A DNA stretch of 64,000 bases, from assembly GCF_030010625.1 (NCBI RefSeq), contig NZ_JASCXN010000003.1:62001-126000 (forward strand), read 5' to 3'. This DNA is from Streptomyces sp. CC208A. Its GTDB lineage: Bacteria > Actinomycetota > Actinomycetes > Streptomycetales > Streptomycetaceae. The translations under genes were made by a program, and so were the position numbers. This document shows, in pieces, positions 31,564 to 41,211 of the stretch; the first letter of the stretch is position 1, and each line of letters opens with the position of its first letter. The notes beneath the pieces were generated by a model, which saw nothing but the letters and a program-made list of their open reading frames with translations, had not been told where the DNA came from and made no database searches.

Positions 31564-32973
31564 ATGACCGTCGACACCAGCCCGGAAGCCCAGGCGGCGC
31601 CCCCGCAGCAGTCCCTCAGCACCCACGCCGCGCGGAACCTCGCCACCACCACCAAGTCCGTCCCGCAGATGCAGGAGATCACCTCCCGCTGGCTGCTGCG
31701 GATGCTCCCCTGGGTCGAGACCAAGGGCGGCGCCTACCGGGTCAACCGCCGGCTCAGCTACACCGTCGGCGACGGCCGCGTGGAGTTCGTCCAGGACGGC
31801 GCCACCGTCCGCGTCATCCCCCGCGAGCTCGGCGAACTCGCCCTGCTGCGCGGCTTCGAGGACGACGAGGTGCTCACCGCGCTCGCCGGCCGCTGTGTCC
31901 AGCGGGACTTCTCCGCCGGCGACATCATCGTCACCCGCGGCAACGCGGCCGGCGAGATCCACCTCCTCGCGCACGGCCGCATCACCCAGACCTCCGAAGG
32001 CCCCTACGGTGACGACATCACCGTCGCCGTCCTCGGCGACGGCGACCGCTTCGGCGAGAACGCCCTCCTCGACGCCGACGCCACCTGGGACTACACCGCC
32101 ACCGCCGAGACCGCCGGCACCCTCCTCACCCTCTCCCGCGCCGACTTCGCCGCCGTGATGGCCGGCTCCCCGGCCCTCCAGGCCCACATCGAGGAGTTCA
32201 GCAGCCTCCCCGAGCAGGCGCAGAACAAGCACGGCGAGGCCGAGATCGCCATGTCCGCCGGCCACGTCGGCGAGGCCGTGCTCCCCGGCGCCTTCGTGGA
32301 CTACGAGCTCAAGCCGCGCGAGTACGAACTCTCCGTCGCCCAGACCGTCCTGAAGGTCCACACCCGCGTCGCCGACCTCTACAACGGCCCGATGAACCAG
32401 ACGGAGGAACAGCTCCGCCTGACCATCGAGGCCCTCCGCGAGCGCCAGGAGTACGAGCTCGTCAACAACCGCGAGTTCGGCCTCCTCCACAACGCCGACT
32501 TCAAGCAGCGCATCCAGACCCACTCCGGCCCGCCCACCCCGGACGACATGGACGAGCTGCTCTCCCGCCGCCGGGGCACCAAGCTCTTCCTCGCCCACCC
32601 GCGCACCATCGCCGCCATCGGCCGCGAGTTCAACGCCCGCGGCCTCTACCCGGACCACGTCGACCTCGGCGGCCAGTCCGTCCCGGCCTGGCGCGGCGTC
32701 CCGATCCTGCCCTGCAACAAGATCCCGATCACCAAGGAGCAGACCAGCTCCATCATCGCCATGCGTACCGGCGAGGAGAACCAGGGCGTCATCGGCCTGC
32801 GCCAGACCGGCATCCCGGAGGAGTACGAGCCCGGCCTGTCCGTCCGCTTCATGGGCATCAGCGAGCAGGCGATCATGTCGTACCTCGTCACCACCTACTA
32901 CTCCGCCGCCGTCCTCGTCCCCGACGCCCTCGGCGTGATGGAGAACGTGCAGATCGCCCGCCGCCGCGACTGA
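31564..32973 (+). CDS. Family 2B encapsulin shell protein with cNMP-binding-like domain (EshA-like)
   Basis: This 469-aa protein has an HK97-type encapsulin fold interrupted by a cyclic-nucleotide-binding-like insertion (about 98-205; [23 protein letters not shown] then [20 protein letters not shown]). The phosphate-binding cassette lacks the usual Arg, so canonical cAMP binding is doubtful. Family 2B encapsulins are known to enclose terpene cyclases, and the next gene is 2-MIB synthase. The protein matches EshA of S. griseus in type. The ATG has GAAGGAGAG upstream. It probably builds a protein nanocompartment for methylisoborneol synthesis. Confidence 0.93.
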   Translation: MTVDTSPEAQAAPPQQSLSTHAARNLATTTKSVPQMQEITSRWLLRMLPWVETKGGAYRVNRRLSYTVGDGRVEFVQDGATVRVIPRELGELALLRGFEDDEVLTALAGRCVQRDFSAGDIIVTRGNAAGEIHLLAHGRITQTSEGPYGDDITVAVLGDGDRFGENALLDADATWDYTATAETAGTLLTLSRADFAAVMAGSPALQAHIEEFSSLPEQAQNKHGEAEIAMSAGHVGEAVLPGAFVDYELKPREYELSVAQTVLKVHTRVADLYNGPMNQTEEQLRLTIEALRERQEYELVNNREFGLLHNADFKQRIQTHSGPPTPDDMDELLSRRRGTKLFLAHPRTIAAIGREFNARGLYPDHVDLGGQSVPAWRGVPILPCNKIPITKEQTSSIIAMRTGEENQGVIGLRQTGIPEEYEPGLSVRFMGISEQAIMSYLVTTYYSAAVLVPDALGVMENVQIARRRD

Positions 32974-33029
32974 CCCCCTCCTCCGTCCCGGACCCGGGAC
33001 AGCCCACCCCACGCAGCAAGGAGCCACGG

Positions 33030-34274
33030 ATGCCCGACCCCGGGTCCTCCCCCCTGCCGACGGGCCTCCCGGCCCCGGCGGCCCGTCTCGGGGCCGACGT
33101 CCTCGCCCGGGCCCTCGCCGGCCCGGCCGCCGAGGCCCCGGCCCCTGAGGCCGCACCGCGCTGGATCCCCGGCGGACCCAGCGGGCTCGGCACGGCCAGC
33201 GTCTCGTTCGCCCGTCCGGCACCGGTCCCGGTGCCGGACGGGGAACCCGGCCCCCTGACGGAGCCGGAGCCGCCCGCCGCCCCCTCGGCGGCGGAGGGCC
33301 GGCCCATCCCGGGCCTCTACTTCCACCCGATCCCCGACCCCGACCCCGCCCGGGTGGACGAGGTCAGCCGCCGGATCAAGGACTGGGCCGTCGACGAGGT
33401 CCAGCTCTACCCGGAGGAATGGGAAGGCCAGTTCGACGGCTTCTCCGTCGGGCGCTACATGGTGGCCTGCCACCCCGACGCCCCGACCGTCGACCACGTC
33501 ATGCTCGCCACCCGGCTCATGGTCGCGGAGAACGCCGTCGACGACTGCTACTGCGAGGACCACGGCGGCTCGCCGATCGGCCTCGGCGGCCGCCTCCTCA
33601 TGGCCCACACCGCGCTCGACCCCCTCCACACCACCCCGGAGTACGCCCCGGGGTGGGCGGAGTCCCTCGGCTCGGACGCCCCGCGCCGCGCCTACCGCTC
33701 CGCCATGGAGTACTTCGTCCGCGCGGCCTCGCCCTCCCAGGCGGACCGCTTCCGCCACGACATGGCCCGCCTCCACATGGGCTACCTCGCCGAGGCGGCC
33801 TGGGCCGAGACCGGCCACATGCCGGAGGTGTGGGAGTACCTGGCCATGCGCCAGTTCAACAACTTCCGCCCCTGCCCCACCATCACCGACACCGTCGGCG
33901 GCTACGAACTGCCGGCGGACCTCCACGCCAGGCCTGAGACACAGCGGGTCATCGCCCTCGCGGGCAACGCGACCACCATCGTCAACGACCTGTACTCGTA
34001 CACCAAGGAACTCGCGAGCCCCGGCACCCACCTCAACCTGCCGGTGGTGCTCGCGGAGCGCGAGAAGCTCTCCGAACGCGACGCCTACCTCAAGGCGGTC
34101 GAGGTCCACAACGACCTCATGCACGCCTTCGAGGCCGCCGCCGCCGAACTGGCCGCCACCTGCCCCGTCCCCACCATGCTGCGCTTCCTCAAGGGCGTCG
34201 CCACCTGGGTCGACGGCAACCACTACTGGCACCAGACCAACACGTTCCGCTACAGCCTGCCCGACTTCTGGTAA
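33030..34274 (+). CDS. 2-methylisoborneol synthase (encapsulin cargo)
   Basis: This 414-aa class I terpene cyclase has the Asp-rich motif DDCYCED (171-177) and the NSE triad NDLYSYTKE (319-327), which bind Mg and diphosphate. It turns 2-methyl-GPP into 2-methylisoborneol. The first ~95 residues are a Pro/Ala/Gly-rich disordered extension of the kind reported to load family 2B encapsulins. AAGGAGCC precedes the ATG. It lies 56 nt after the shell gene and 17 nt before the methyltransferase gene. Confidence 0.95.
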   Translation: MPDPGSSPLPTGLPAPAARLGADVLARALAGPAAEAPAPEAAPRWIPGGPSGLGTASVSFARPAPVPVPDGEPGPLTEPEPPAAPSAAEGRPIPGLYFHPIPDPDPARVDEVSRRIKDWAVDEVQLYPEEWEGQFDGFSVGRYMVACHPDAPTVDHVMLATRLMVAENAVDDCYCEDHGGSPIGLGGRLLMAHTALDPLHTTPEYAPGWAESLGSDAPRRAYRSAMEYFVRAASPSQADRFRHDMARLHMGYLAEAAWAETGHMPEVWEYLAMRQFNNFRPCPTITDTVGGYELPADLHARPETQRVIALAGNATTIVNDLYSYTKELASPGTHLNLPVVLAEREKLSERDAYLKAVEVHNDLMHAFEAAAAELAATCPVPTMLRFLKGVATWVDGNHYWHQTNTFRYSLPDFW

Positions 34275-34291
34275 GCACCTTCCGCCAAGAA

Positions 34292-35182
34292 ATGGATTCC
34301 TCTGTGACCACCGAGCTGACCGCCCCCGACGCCGCCATGACCATCCCCGGCCCGGCGACCCCGTACCAGGGCGACATCGCCCGCTACTGGAACGCCGAGG
34401 CCCGGCCCGTGAACCTGCGCCTCGGTGACGTGGACGGCCTCTACCACCACCACTACGGCATCGGCGCCGTCGACCACGCCTCCCTCGGCACCCCCGAGGA
34501 CAGCGAGTACGAGAAGAAGCTGATCGCCGAACTGCACCGCCTCGAGTCCGCCCAGACCGAGGTCCTCCTCGACCACCTCGGCCCGATCACCGCCGCCGAC
34601 ACCCTCGTCGACGCCGGCTGCGGACGCGGCGGATCGAGCGTCATGGCCCACCAGCGCTTCGGCTGCAAGGTCGAGGGCGTCACCCTCTCCTCCACCCAGG
34701 CCGACTTCGGCAACAAGCGCGCCCGCGAACTCGGCATCGACAGCCACGTCCGCGCCCAGGTCTGCAACATGCTCGACACCCCGTTCGAGAAGGGCTCCAT
34801 CGCGGCCTCCTGGAACAACGAGTCCAGCATGTACGTCGACCTCGACGACCTCATGGCCGAGCACGCCCGCTTCCTCAAGGTCGGCGGCCGCTACGTCACC
34901 ATCACCGGCTGCTGGAACCCCAAGTACGGCCAGCCCTCCAAGTGGGTCTCCCAGATCAACGCCCACTTCGAGTGCAACATCCACTCGCGCCGCGAGTACC
35001 TCAAGGCGATGGCCGACAACCGCCTGGTGCCCCAGGCCGTGATCGACCTGACCCCCGACACGCTGCCCTACTGGGAGCTGCGCGCCACCTCGTCGCTGGT
35101 CACCGGCATCGAGGAGGCGTTCATCGAGTCGTACAAGGACGGCTCCTTCCAGTACGTGCTGATCGCCGCCGACCGCGTCTGA
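34292..35182 (+). CDS. Geranyl diphosphate 2-C-methyltransferase
   Basis: This 296-aa SAM-dependent enzyme adds a methyl group to C2 of geranyl diphosphate, the first step to 2-methylisoborneol. The SAM motif DAGCGRGGSS (about 109-118) and the family-typical YHHHYGIGAVD and WNNESSMYVDL segments are visible. Its ATG follows the synthase stop by 17 nt, and together the three genes make the MIB operon. Confidence 0.95.
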   Translation: MDSSVTTELTAPDAAMTIPGPATPYQGDIARYWNAEARPVNLRLGDVDGLYHHHYGIGAVDHASLGTPEDSEYEKKLIAELHRLESAQTEVLLDHLGPITAADTLVDAGCGRGGSSVMAHQRFGCKVEGVTLSSTQADFGNKRARELGIDSHVRAQVCNMLDTPFEKGSIAASWNNESSMYVDLDDLMAEHARFLKVGGRYVTITGCWNPKYGQPSKWVSQINAHFECNIHSRREYLKAMADNRLVPQAVIDLTPDTLPYWELRATSSLVTGIEEAFIESYKDGSFQYVLIAADRV

Positions 35183-35202
35183 TCCCCTGCGTGGCCGGTC
35201 CG

Positions 35203-35236
35203 GGGCCGGGCCCGTCCTCCCGGACGGACCCGGCCC
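35203..35236. terminator. Bidirectional terminator between the MIB operon and GDPD
   Basis: A 14-bp interrupted stem (GGGCCGGG/CCCGGCCC and CCGTCC/GGACGG around one C-A mismatch) with a 4-nt loop lies between the convergent stops. Confidence 0.65.
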
Positions 35237-36076
35237 TCAGCGCGCCCCGGCCCGGGCCGCGTTCCACCCCGCCAGCTCCGCCGGACGATCGGTGATCACC
35301 CCGTCCACACCGAGCCCCGCCAGCACCCGCCAGCGCGCCGGATCGTCCACGGTCCACACGTTCACCGCCACCCCCGCCGCGCGCAGCTCCGCCACCACCC
35401 CCGGACGGGCCGACAGCGCTCCGTCCGACACGTGGTACCCGGTCAGCCCCAGCTCCCGGGCCACCGCCACCGGATCCGCGTCGAGCCGGTCCCGCAGCAG
35501 CGCCAGCGGCAACTCCGGCGCCAGCTCCCGCACCTGGCGCAGCGACGCCGCGTCGAAGCTCTGCACCACCACCCGGTCCGCCATCCGCTGCTCCCGCACG
35601 TCCCGCACGATCCGCTCCACCTCCGCCCGCGAGTGCCACCCCTTGACCTCCAGGAGCAGCCGCCCGCCCCGCACCCGCAGATCCGCCAGCTGCGCCGCCA
35701 GCGTCGGCACCCGGGCGCCCGCGTAGGCCGGGGCGAACCAGGAACCGGCGTCCAGCGCGTCCAGCTGCGCCGAGGTCAGCGACCGCACCGGACCCGTACC
35801 GTCGGTCGTCCGGTCCACCGTGGCGTCGTGCATCACGTACGGCACCCCGTCCCGGCTCGGCCGGACGTCGCTCTCGATCCACTCCGCCCCGCCCCGCCGC
35901 GCCACCTCGCCCGCCACCAGCGTGTTCTCCGGGGCCGCCGAGGACGCGCCCCGGTGGGCGATCACCGTCAGCGCGGTGGGAGCGGGGGCCGCGGGCGCGG
36001 GCGCGGAGACGAGGAGGGCCGCGACCAGCGCGGCACAGGAGACCGCGGCGCGCCGGCGGAGTCGTACGGACGTCAC
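35237..36076 (-). CDS. Secreted glycerophosphodiester phosphodiesterase
   Basis: This 279-aa protein has a signal peptide (VSCAALVAALLVSAPAPAAPA) and a GDPD TIM barrel with HRGASSAAPENT and ESDVRPSRDGVPYVMHDATVDRTTDG, the metal and catalytic motifs, ending in GVDGVITDRP. It would release sn-glycerol 3-phosphate from lipid head groups outside the cell. GTG is the probable start; the ribosome site is weak. Confidence 0.88.
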   Translation of the reverse strand: MTSVRLRRRAAVSCAALVAALLVSAPAPAAPAPTALTVIAHRGASSAAPENTLVAGEVARRGGAEWIESDVRPSRDGVPYVMHDATVDRTTDGTGPVRSLTSAQLDALDAGSWFAPAYAGARVPTLAAQLADLRVRGGRLLLEVKGWHSRAEVERIVRDVREQRMADRVVVQSFDAASLRQVRELAPELPLALLRDRLDADPVAVARELGLTGYHVSDGALSARPGVVAELRAAGVAVNVWTVDDPARWRVLAGLGVDGVITDRPAELAGWNAARAGAR

Positions 36077-36235
36077 GGCGGGCCAGCCTAACCACCGCCC
36101 CCGGTGACCCGGCCGCGACGCACCGGCGCCGAACCCTTCGGTGACACGTCCGGGTCTGCGGCATCGTGGGAGGGCGTCCGGAGCCGCGCCACCGGGGGAC
36201 GACGGCCGGGCGGAGAGAACAGGGAGACCCGACCC

Positions 36236-36964
36236 ATGGACCACGGGACAAGACCGAGACCCGACGACCCGCCACGGGTGGCAGGACCGGACCGGCCGGG
36301 ACGCGGCCGGGGCGTGCTCGAAGGGGCCTTCGCCCTGCTCGGCGCGCTGCGCCGGTGCGGCGACGAGGCGGGCGTCACCGAACTCGCCCTCGCCTGCGGG
36401 GTGCCCAAGGGCAGCGCCCACCGCCTGCTCGACCAGCTCGTCACCCTCGGCGCGGTGGAGCGGCACGGCTCCCGCTACCGCGTCGGCCCCCAGCTCTACC
36501 GGCTCGGCCAGGGCTGGGAGCCGCACCCGGGCCTGCGGCTCGCCGCCCGGCCGCCGGTGCAACGGCTGCGGGCCGCGACCGGCGCCAGCGTCGTCCTCGC
36601 CGTCCTGCGCGAGGACCAGGCCCTCGTCGTCGCCTCGGCCCCGGGCGAGCTCGAACCCCTGGTGCCGGTACGGAACGGCACCGCCTTCCGGCTCGACACC
36701 GCCGCCGGACACGCCCTGCGCGGACCCCTCCGGGGCGGCGCCGTCCTCGACCGCGAGGACGTGATGGACGGCGTCTGCTGCGCCGCCTTCCCGGTACGCG
36801 GCCGGGACGGGCGTACCGTCGCCGCGCTCGCCGCCATGGTGCCGTCCGGACGGCGGCTCGACGTCCTCGCCGAGGCCGTCGCCGCCGCCGGGGCCGCGCT
36901 CGGCCGCGCCCTGGCCCGGGGCGTACCGCACCGTGCCGTCCCGCCCGCCGCACTCGCCCCCTGA
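36236..36964 (+). CDS. IclR-family regulator, short form
   Basis: This 242-aa protein has a winged-helix N-terminus (GVLEGAFALLGALRRCG, then GVTELALACGVPKGSAHRLLDQLVTLGAVER) and a shortened effector domain with VVLAVLREDQALVVAS. The ligand and targets are unknown. AGGGAGACC lies upstream of the ATG. It is divergent from the GDPD gene and may regulate it. Confidence 0.8.
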   Translation: MDHGTRPRPDDPPRVAGPDRPGRGRGVLEGAFALLGALRRCGDEAGVTELALACGVPKGSAHRLLDQLVTLGAVERHGSRYRVGPQLYRLGQGWEPHPGLRLAARPPVQRLRAATGASVVLAVLREDQALVVASAPGELEPLVPVRNGTAFRLDTAAGHALRGPLRGGAVLDREDVMDGVCCAAFPVRGRDGRTVAALAAMVPSGRRLDVLAEAVAAAGAALGRALARGVPHRAVPPAALAP

Positions 36965-37112
36965 CCTCCTCCCGTCAACTTCCTCCTTCGCGCGTTCCGT
37001 TCAGCGGAACGCGCGTAGAACGGAACAGGGGAGGGGCGGCACAGTGAGGGACGTGCCGGGGGAACGGCACGGAACGGAAAACAGGAACGCACACCTTCGG
37101 GGGACACCCACC

Positions 37113-37583
37113 ATGCGCAAGAACCGGATCGCACGCCTCGCCGTCACCACCCTCCTCGGGCTCGGCAGCCTCGGCGCCTTCGCCGGCACCGCCCACGCCG
37201 AGCCGATCGACTACGTGCTGATCGAACTCTTCGAGCTGCACTGCCAGAAGAACAGCGAGGGCGACCACGACGAGGCCTACCTCAAGATCACCGACGCCAA
37301 CGGCAACGCCGTCAAGGTCTGGCCGGGCAACGGCCTCAAGTACCAGACCATGGGCACCGGTTACGTCCGCTCCATGGCGGACGGCAACGGCAGCGCCACC
37401 CTCATCCTCGGCAAGGAGCAGGCCCGCACCCTGACCCTGTGGGACTACGACTCCACCAGCAGCGACGACAAGCTCGGCGCCACCCTCGTCACCGGCAGCG
37501 AGGTCGGCGCGGAGACCCAGTGGCGCACCGTCGAGGGCTCCGGCGGCATCTACGTCATCGGCTACCGTGTGGTCGACATCTGA
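37113..37583 (+). CDS. Small secreted hypothetical protein
   Basis: This 156-aa protein has a clear signal peptide (RIARLAVTTLLGLGSLGAFAG, cleavage near AHA-EP) and a mature part of about 125 aa predicted to be beta-rich (YLKITDANGNAVKVWPG, RTLTLWDYDSTSSDDKLG). It contains one cysteine. No family is recognised, but the shape suggests a small extracellular beta-sandwich. Confidence 0.75.
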   Translation: MRKNRIARLAVTTLLGLGSLGAFAGTAHAEPIDYVLIELFELHCQKNSEGDHDEAYLKITDANGNAVKVWPGNGLKYQTMGTGYVRSMADGNGSATLILGKEQARTLTLWDYDSTSSDDKLGATLVTGSEVGAETQWRTVEGSGGIYVIGYRVVDI

Positions 37584-37602
37584 CAGACGCTCAAGAAGCG
37601 CT

Positions 37603-37634
37603 GAGGGCCGTGCCGGTGAACCGGCACGGCCCTC
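37603..37634. terminator. 15-bp stem bidirectional terminator
   Basis: GAGGGCCGTGCCGGT (37603-37617) pairs with its exact complement at 37620-37634 around a 2-nt loop. It lies between the convergent secreted protein and beta-glucosidase genes. Confidence 0.85.
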
Positions 37635-37646
37635 TTCCACGTCCGC

Positions 37647-39089
37647 TCAGACCGCGTCGGGCGCGTGCAGCTCGCCCGAGCGCGCCACCCGCGCGTACCA
37701 GCGGGCGCTGGTCTTCGGGGTGCGCACCAGGGTGTCGTAGTCGACGTGGACCATACCGAACCGCTTCGCATAGCCGTACGCCCACTCGAAGTTGTCGAGC
37801 AGCGACCACAGGAAGTAGCCGCGCACGTCGATGCCGTCGGCCATCGCCCGGTGCACCGCCTCCAGGTGCGCGTGGACGTACGCGGTGCGCTCGGGGTCGT
37901 GCACCCCGCCGTCCTCGCCGACCACGTCCTCGTACGCGGCACCGTTCTCGCTGATCACCAGCGGCAGCCCCGGGTACGCCTCCGAGGTCCGGCGCAGCAG
38001 GTCGTACAGGCCGCTCGGGTCGACCGGCCAGCCCATCGCCGTCCGCTCGCCGGGCGCGCGGTGGAAGGCGACCGAGTCGGCGCCCGGCCACGGCGAGTGG
38101 GCGCTGTCGCCGTGCCCGTCGTCCTGCGGCTTCTCCTCGCCCTCGGCGACGTGCGCCACCAGCGTCGGCGCGTAGTAGTTGATGGCCAGGAAGTCCAGCG
38201 GCTGGTTCGCCGTCGCCGTGTCGCCGTCCTGGACGAAGGACCAGTCGGTGAGGTGCCGGGTGTCGGCGATCAGGTCCTCGGGGTAGGCGCCCTCCAGCAT
38301 CGGACCGAGCCAGACCCGGTTGCCGACCGCGTCGATCCGGCGGGCCGCCTCCAGGTCCTCGGCCGAGGCGGAGCGCGGCCGCACCTCGTGCAGGTTGAGC
38401 GAGACCGCGATCTGACGGTCCGTCGGCAGGGCGGCGCGCAGCGCCTGGACCGCGAGGCCGTGGCCGAGGTTGAGGTGGTGGGCGGCGCGCAGCGCGGCGA
38501 CCGGGTCGGTGCGGCCGGGGGCGTGCACCCCGGAGCCGTACCCGAGGAAGGCACTGCACCAGGGCTCGTTGAGCGTCGTCCACCGCTTGACCCGGTCGCC
38601 GACGGCGCCGGCGACGATCCCCGCGTACTCGGCGAACCGCTCGGCCGTGGCGCGCTCGGGCCAGCCGCCCGCGTCCTCCAACTCCTGCGGCAGGTCCCAG
38701 TGGTAGAGGGTGAGGGCCGGCTCGATGCCGGCGGCGAGCAGCTCGTCCACCAGGGCCCGGTAGAAGTCCAGGCCCTTCTGGACGGCCGGGCCCCGGCCGG
38801 TGGGCTGGACCCGGGACCAGGAGACGGAGAACCGGTAGGCGTTCAGGCCGAGTTCGGCCATGAGGGCGACGTCCTCGCGGAACCGGTGGTAGTGGTCGAC
38901 GGCCACGTCGCCGGTATGGCCCTCGAAGACCTTGCCGGGGGTGTGCGAGAAGGTGTCCCAGATGGAGGGGGTGCGGCCGTCCTCGCGGGCCGCCCCCTCG
39001 ATCTGGTAGGCGGCGGTGGCCGCCCCCCAGAGGAAGTCGGAGGGGAACTGGCGGATGGCGGTGAGCGGCCGGGTTTCGGACGCGGTCAT
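37647..39089 (-). CDS. bglC: GH1 beta-glucosidase (BglC-like)
   Basis: This 480-aa intracellular GH1 enzyme hydrolyses cellobiose and short cello-oligosaccharides. The acid/base Glu is in TTLNEPW and the nucleophile Glu in VISENGAAY; the N-terminal [14 protein letters not shown] motif is typical. It lacks a signal peptide, matching import by CebEFG. A CebR-like box (39091-39104) sits immediately upstream of its start, and the gene follows cebG by 106 nt. Confidence 0.93.
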   Translation of the reverse strand: MTASETRPLTAIRQFPSDFLWGAATAAYQIEGAAREDGRTPSIWDTFSHTPGKVFEGHTGDVAVDHYHRFREDVALMAELGLNAYRFSVSWSRVQPTGRGPAVQKGLDFYRALVDELLAAGIEPALTLYHWDLPQELEDAGGWPERATAERFAEYAGIVAGAVGDRVKRWTTLNEPWCSAFLGYGSGVHAPGRTDPVAALRAAHHLNLGHGLAVQALRAALPTDRQIAVSLNLHEVRPRSASAEDLEAARRIDAVGNRVWLGPMLEGAYPEDLIADTRHLTDWSFVQDGDTATANQPLDFLAINYYAPTLVAHVAEGEEKPQDDGHGDSAHSPWPGADSVAFHRAPGERTAMGWPVDPSGLYDLLRRTSEAYPGLPLVISENGAAYEDVVGEDGGVHDPERTAYVHAHLEAVHRAMADGIDVRGYFLWSLLDNFEWAYGYAKRFGMVHVDYDTLVRTPKTSARWYARVARSGELHAPDAV

Positions 39090-39090
39090 A

Positions 39091-39104
39091 GGAGAGCGCT
39101 CCCA
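39091..39104. promoter_or_regulatory. CebR-like box upstream of bglC (12 of 14)
   Basis: GGAGAGCGCTCCCA matches the CebR consensus TGGGAGCGCTCCCA at 12 of 14 positions. It sits 2 bp upstream of the GH1 start codon, so repression could block elongation or translation start. Confidence 0.7.
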
Positions 39105-39195
39105 ACGCGGGGTACGGGTCGGCCCGTCCGGGTCCGGCGACTGCGGCGGACCCGGACGGCCGACGTGAAGGCGGTACGGAGAGGGGCGGGGCCGG

Positions 39196-40107
39196 TCAGC
39201 TCTTGACCGCGCCGGCGGTGATGCCGCCCACGATGTGCTTGCCCAGGAAGGCGAAGACGAGCAGCAGCGGCACGGTCGAGATCAGCGCGCCGGTCAGCAC
39301 GATCGCGTGGTCCACCGTGTGGTTGCCCGCGCCGAGCCCGGCGAGCGCGACCTGGAGGGTGGGGTTGCCGTCCGGGGTGAGCGCGATGAACGGCCAGAAG
39401 AAGTCGTTCCACGCCTGGACGAAGACGAGCATGCCGAGCACGGCCATGGCCGGCCGGGCGACCGGGAAGACGACGTGCCAGATGATCCGCAGGCTGTGCG
39501 CCCCGTCCATCCGGGCCGCCTCCACCAGCTCGACGGGCAGCGCCTCAAGGAGGAACTGGCGCATGAAGAAGACGCCGAAGGCCGCGACGAGCGAGGGCAG
39601 GACCACCGACTGGAGCTGGTCGAACCAGCCGAGGTCGGTGATGATCTGGTACAGCGGAATGACGCTGAGCTGCGGCGGGATCGTCATGGTGGCGACCACG
39701 AGCGAGAGCAGCATGCCGCGGCCCTTGAAGGGCAGTTTGGCGAAGGCGAAGCCGGCGAGCGTCGAGAAGAGGACGGTGGAGCCGGCCACCAGGCTCGCCA
39801 CGACCGTCGTGTTGATCAGCGCCTCGCCCATGTCGACCTGGTCCCAGGCGAAGCTGAGGTTGTCGAGCAGCCGGGAACCGGGCAGCAGCGGGGCGGGCGC
39901 CTGGACCACGCGCTCGCCGGTGTGCGAGGCGGCGACGAGGTTCCAGTACAGCGGGAAGAGGGAGACGAAGGCCGCCACGACCAGGAGGACGTAGGTGAAC
40001 GGGCCTGCGTGGTGCTGCCGGCCGGCGCCCTGACGGAAGCGGCGGCCGGGGCGCGCGGGCGCGGCCCCGGGCTCCGCGGGCGCGGTGGGTTCGAGGGTGC
40101 GGGCCAT
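39196..40107 (-). CDS. cebG: Cellobiose/cellotriose ABC permease CebG
   Basis: This 303-aa membrane protein has about six helices and the EAA loop ([26 protein letters not shown]), the docking site for the ATPase. It is the second permease of the carbohydrate CUT1 importer. It starts 3 nt after the cebF stop region and precedes bglC. The ATPase, probably MsiK, is not in the window. Confidence 0.9.
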   Translation of the reverse strand: MARTLEPTAPAEPGAAPARPGRRFRQGAGRQHHAGPFTYVLLVVAAFVSLFPLYWNLVAASHTGERVVQAPAPLLPGSRLLDNLSFAWDQVDMGEALINTTVVASLVAGSTVLFSTLAGFAFAKLPFKGRGMLLSLVVATMTIPPQLSVIPLYQIITDLGWFDQLQSVVLPSLVAAFGVFFMRQFLLEALPVELVEAARMDGAHSLRIIWHVVFPVARPAMAVLGMLVFVQAWNDFFWPFIALTPDGNPTLQVALAGLGAGNHTVDHAIVLTGALISTVPLLLVFAFLGKHIVGGITAGAVKS

Positions 40108-40110
40108 GGG

Positions 40111-41118
40111 TCAGCCTCCCTGCTTCGTGCGGTTGCGGCGGGAGACGAGGGCCTGGACGGCGCCGATGAGCAGGAGCAGGAGCAGCATGACCCAGGCGAT
40201 CGCCGAGGCCGAGCCCAGCGAACCGGTGATCCACCCCTTCTCGTACATCAGCAGGCTCAGCGTCTGGAACTGGTGGCCGCTGCCGCCGCTGATGCCGACG
40301 CTGCCGCCGAAGAGCATCGGCTCGCCGAAGAGCTGGGTGGCGCCGATGGTGGAGACGATGATCGTGAAGAAGATCGTCGGCCGGATGGAGGGGATGGTGA
40401 CGCTGATGAACTGGCGCCAGCGGGAGGCCCCGTCGAGCGAGGCGGCCTCGTAGAGGTCCTGCGGCACGGCCTGCATGGCGGCCAGGTAGATCAGCGCGTT
40501 GTAGCCGGTCCAGCGCCAGGTGACGATGGTCGAGATGGCGATCTGCGCCGGCCACTTGTCGGTGTTCCAGTCGACCGGGTCGAGGCCGACCCAGCCCAGG
40601 ACGCTGTTGATCATCCCGTAGTCGGTGTTGAACAGCTGGGCGAAGACCAGGGTCGCCGCCGCGATCGAGGTGGCGTACGGGGCGAGGATCGCGACCCGGA
40701 AGAAGCCGCGGCCACGGAGCTTGTAGTTCAGCAGGTGTGCGAGGCCGAGGGCCATCAGCAGCTGCGGGACGGTGGAGATGACCCCGATGGTGAAGGTGTT
40801 GAGGAAGGCGTTCCAGAAGAACTCGCTGGTGGCGAGGGAGGAGTAGTTCTCCAGACCCCTCCACTCGGGGGTGCCGCCGAGCTCGACCCGGTTGAGCGAG
40901 AGCCAGCCGGTGTAGAGCAGCGGGAAGAGGCCGAAGGCGGCGAAGGTGAGGAAGAAGGGGGCGATGAAGACGTACGGGACCGCCTTGACGTCCCAGCGGT
41001 AGAAGGTGCTGCGCAGGCCGCCCGGGCCGGGGCGGCGGCGACCGCGCGGGGAGGGCGGGGAGGGCGGTGCGGGGGGCGACGGGGCGCCGTCCTGCGTCGC
41101 CCGTACGGAGGTGGCCAC
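40111..41118 (-). CDS. cebF: Cellobiose/cellotriose ABC permease CebF
   Basis: This 335-aa permease has a Pro-rich cytoplasmic head, about six helices and the EAA loop (EAASLDGASRWRQFISVTIPSIRP). With CebG it forms the channel for cellobiose and cellotriose. A strong hairpin lies between cebE and this gene. Confidence 0.9.
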   Translation of the reverse strand: MATSVRATQDGAPSPPAPPSPPSPRGRRRPGPGGLRSTFYRWDVKAVPYVFIAPFFLTFAAFGLFPLLYTGWLSLNRVELGGTPEWRGLENYSSLATSEFFWNAFLNTFTIGVISTVPQLLMALGLAHLLNYKLRGRGFFRVAILAPYATSIAAATLVFAQLFNTDYGMINSVLGWVGLDPVDWNTDKWPAQIAISTIVTWRWTGYNALIYLAAMQAVPQDLYEAASLDGASRWRQFISVTIPSIRPTIFFTIIVSTIGATQLFGEPMLFGGSVGISGGSGHQFQTLSLLMYEKGWITGSLGSASAIAWVMLLLLLLIGAVQALVSRRNRTKQGG

Positions 41119-41159
41119 GGGGGCGTCCTTCCAGGTCGATGCGTGCGGTGGTGCGGACG

Positions 41160-41201
41160 GTGCCGGCCCGCCGCCGGGAGGAGGAGGCGGCGGGCCGGCA
41201 C
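41160..41201. terminator. Intercistronic hairpin between cebE and cebF
   Basis: Perfect 16-bp arms at 41160-41175 and 41186-41201 flank a 10-nt loop. It lies inside the operon, just after cebE. It may stabilise the cebE message or partly terminate, giving more binding protein than permease. Confidence 0.8.
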
Positions 41202-41211
41202 GCGGTCCCCG

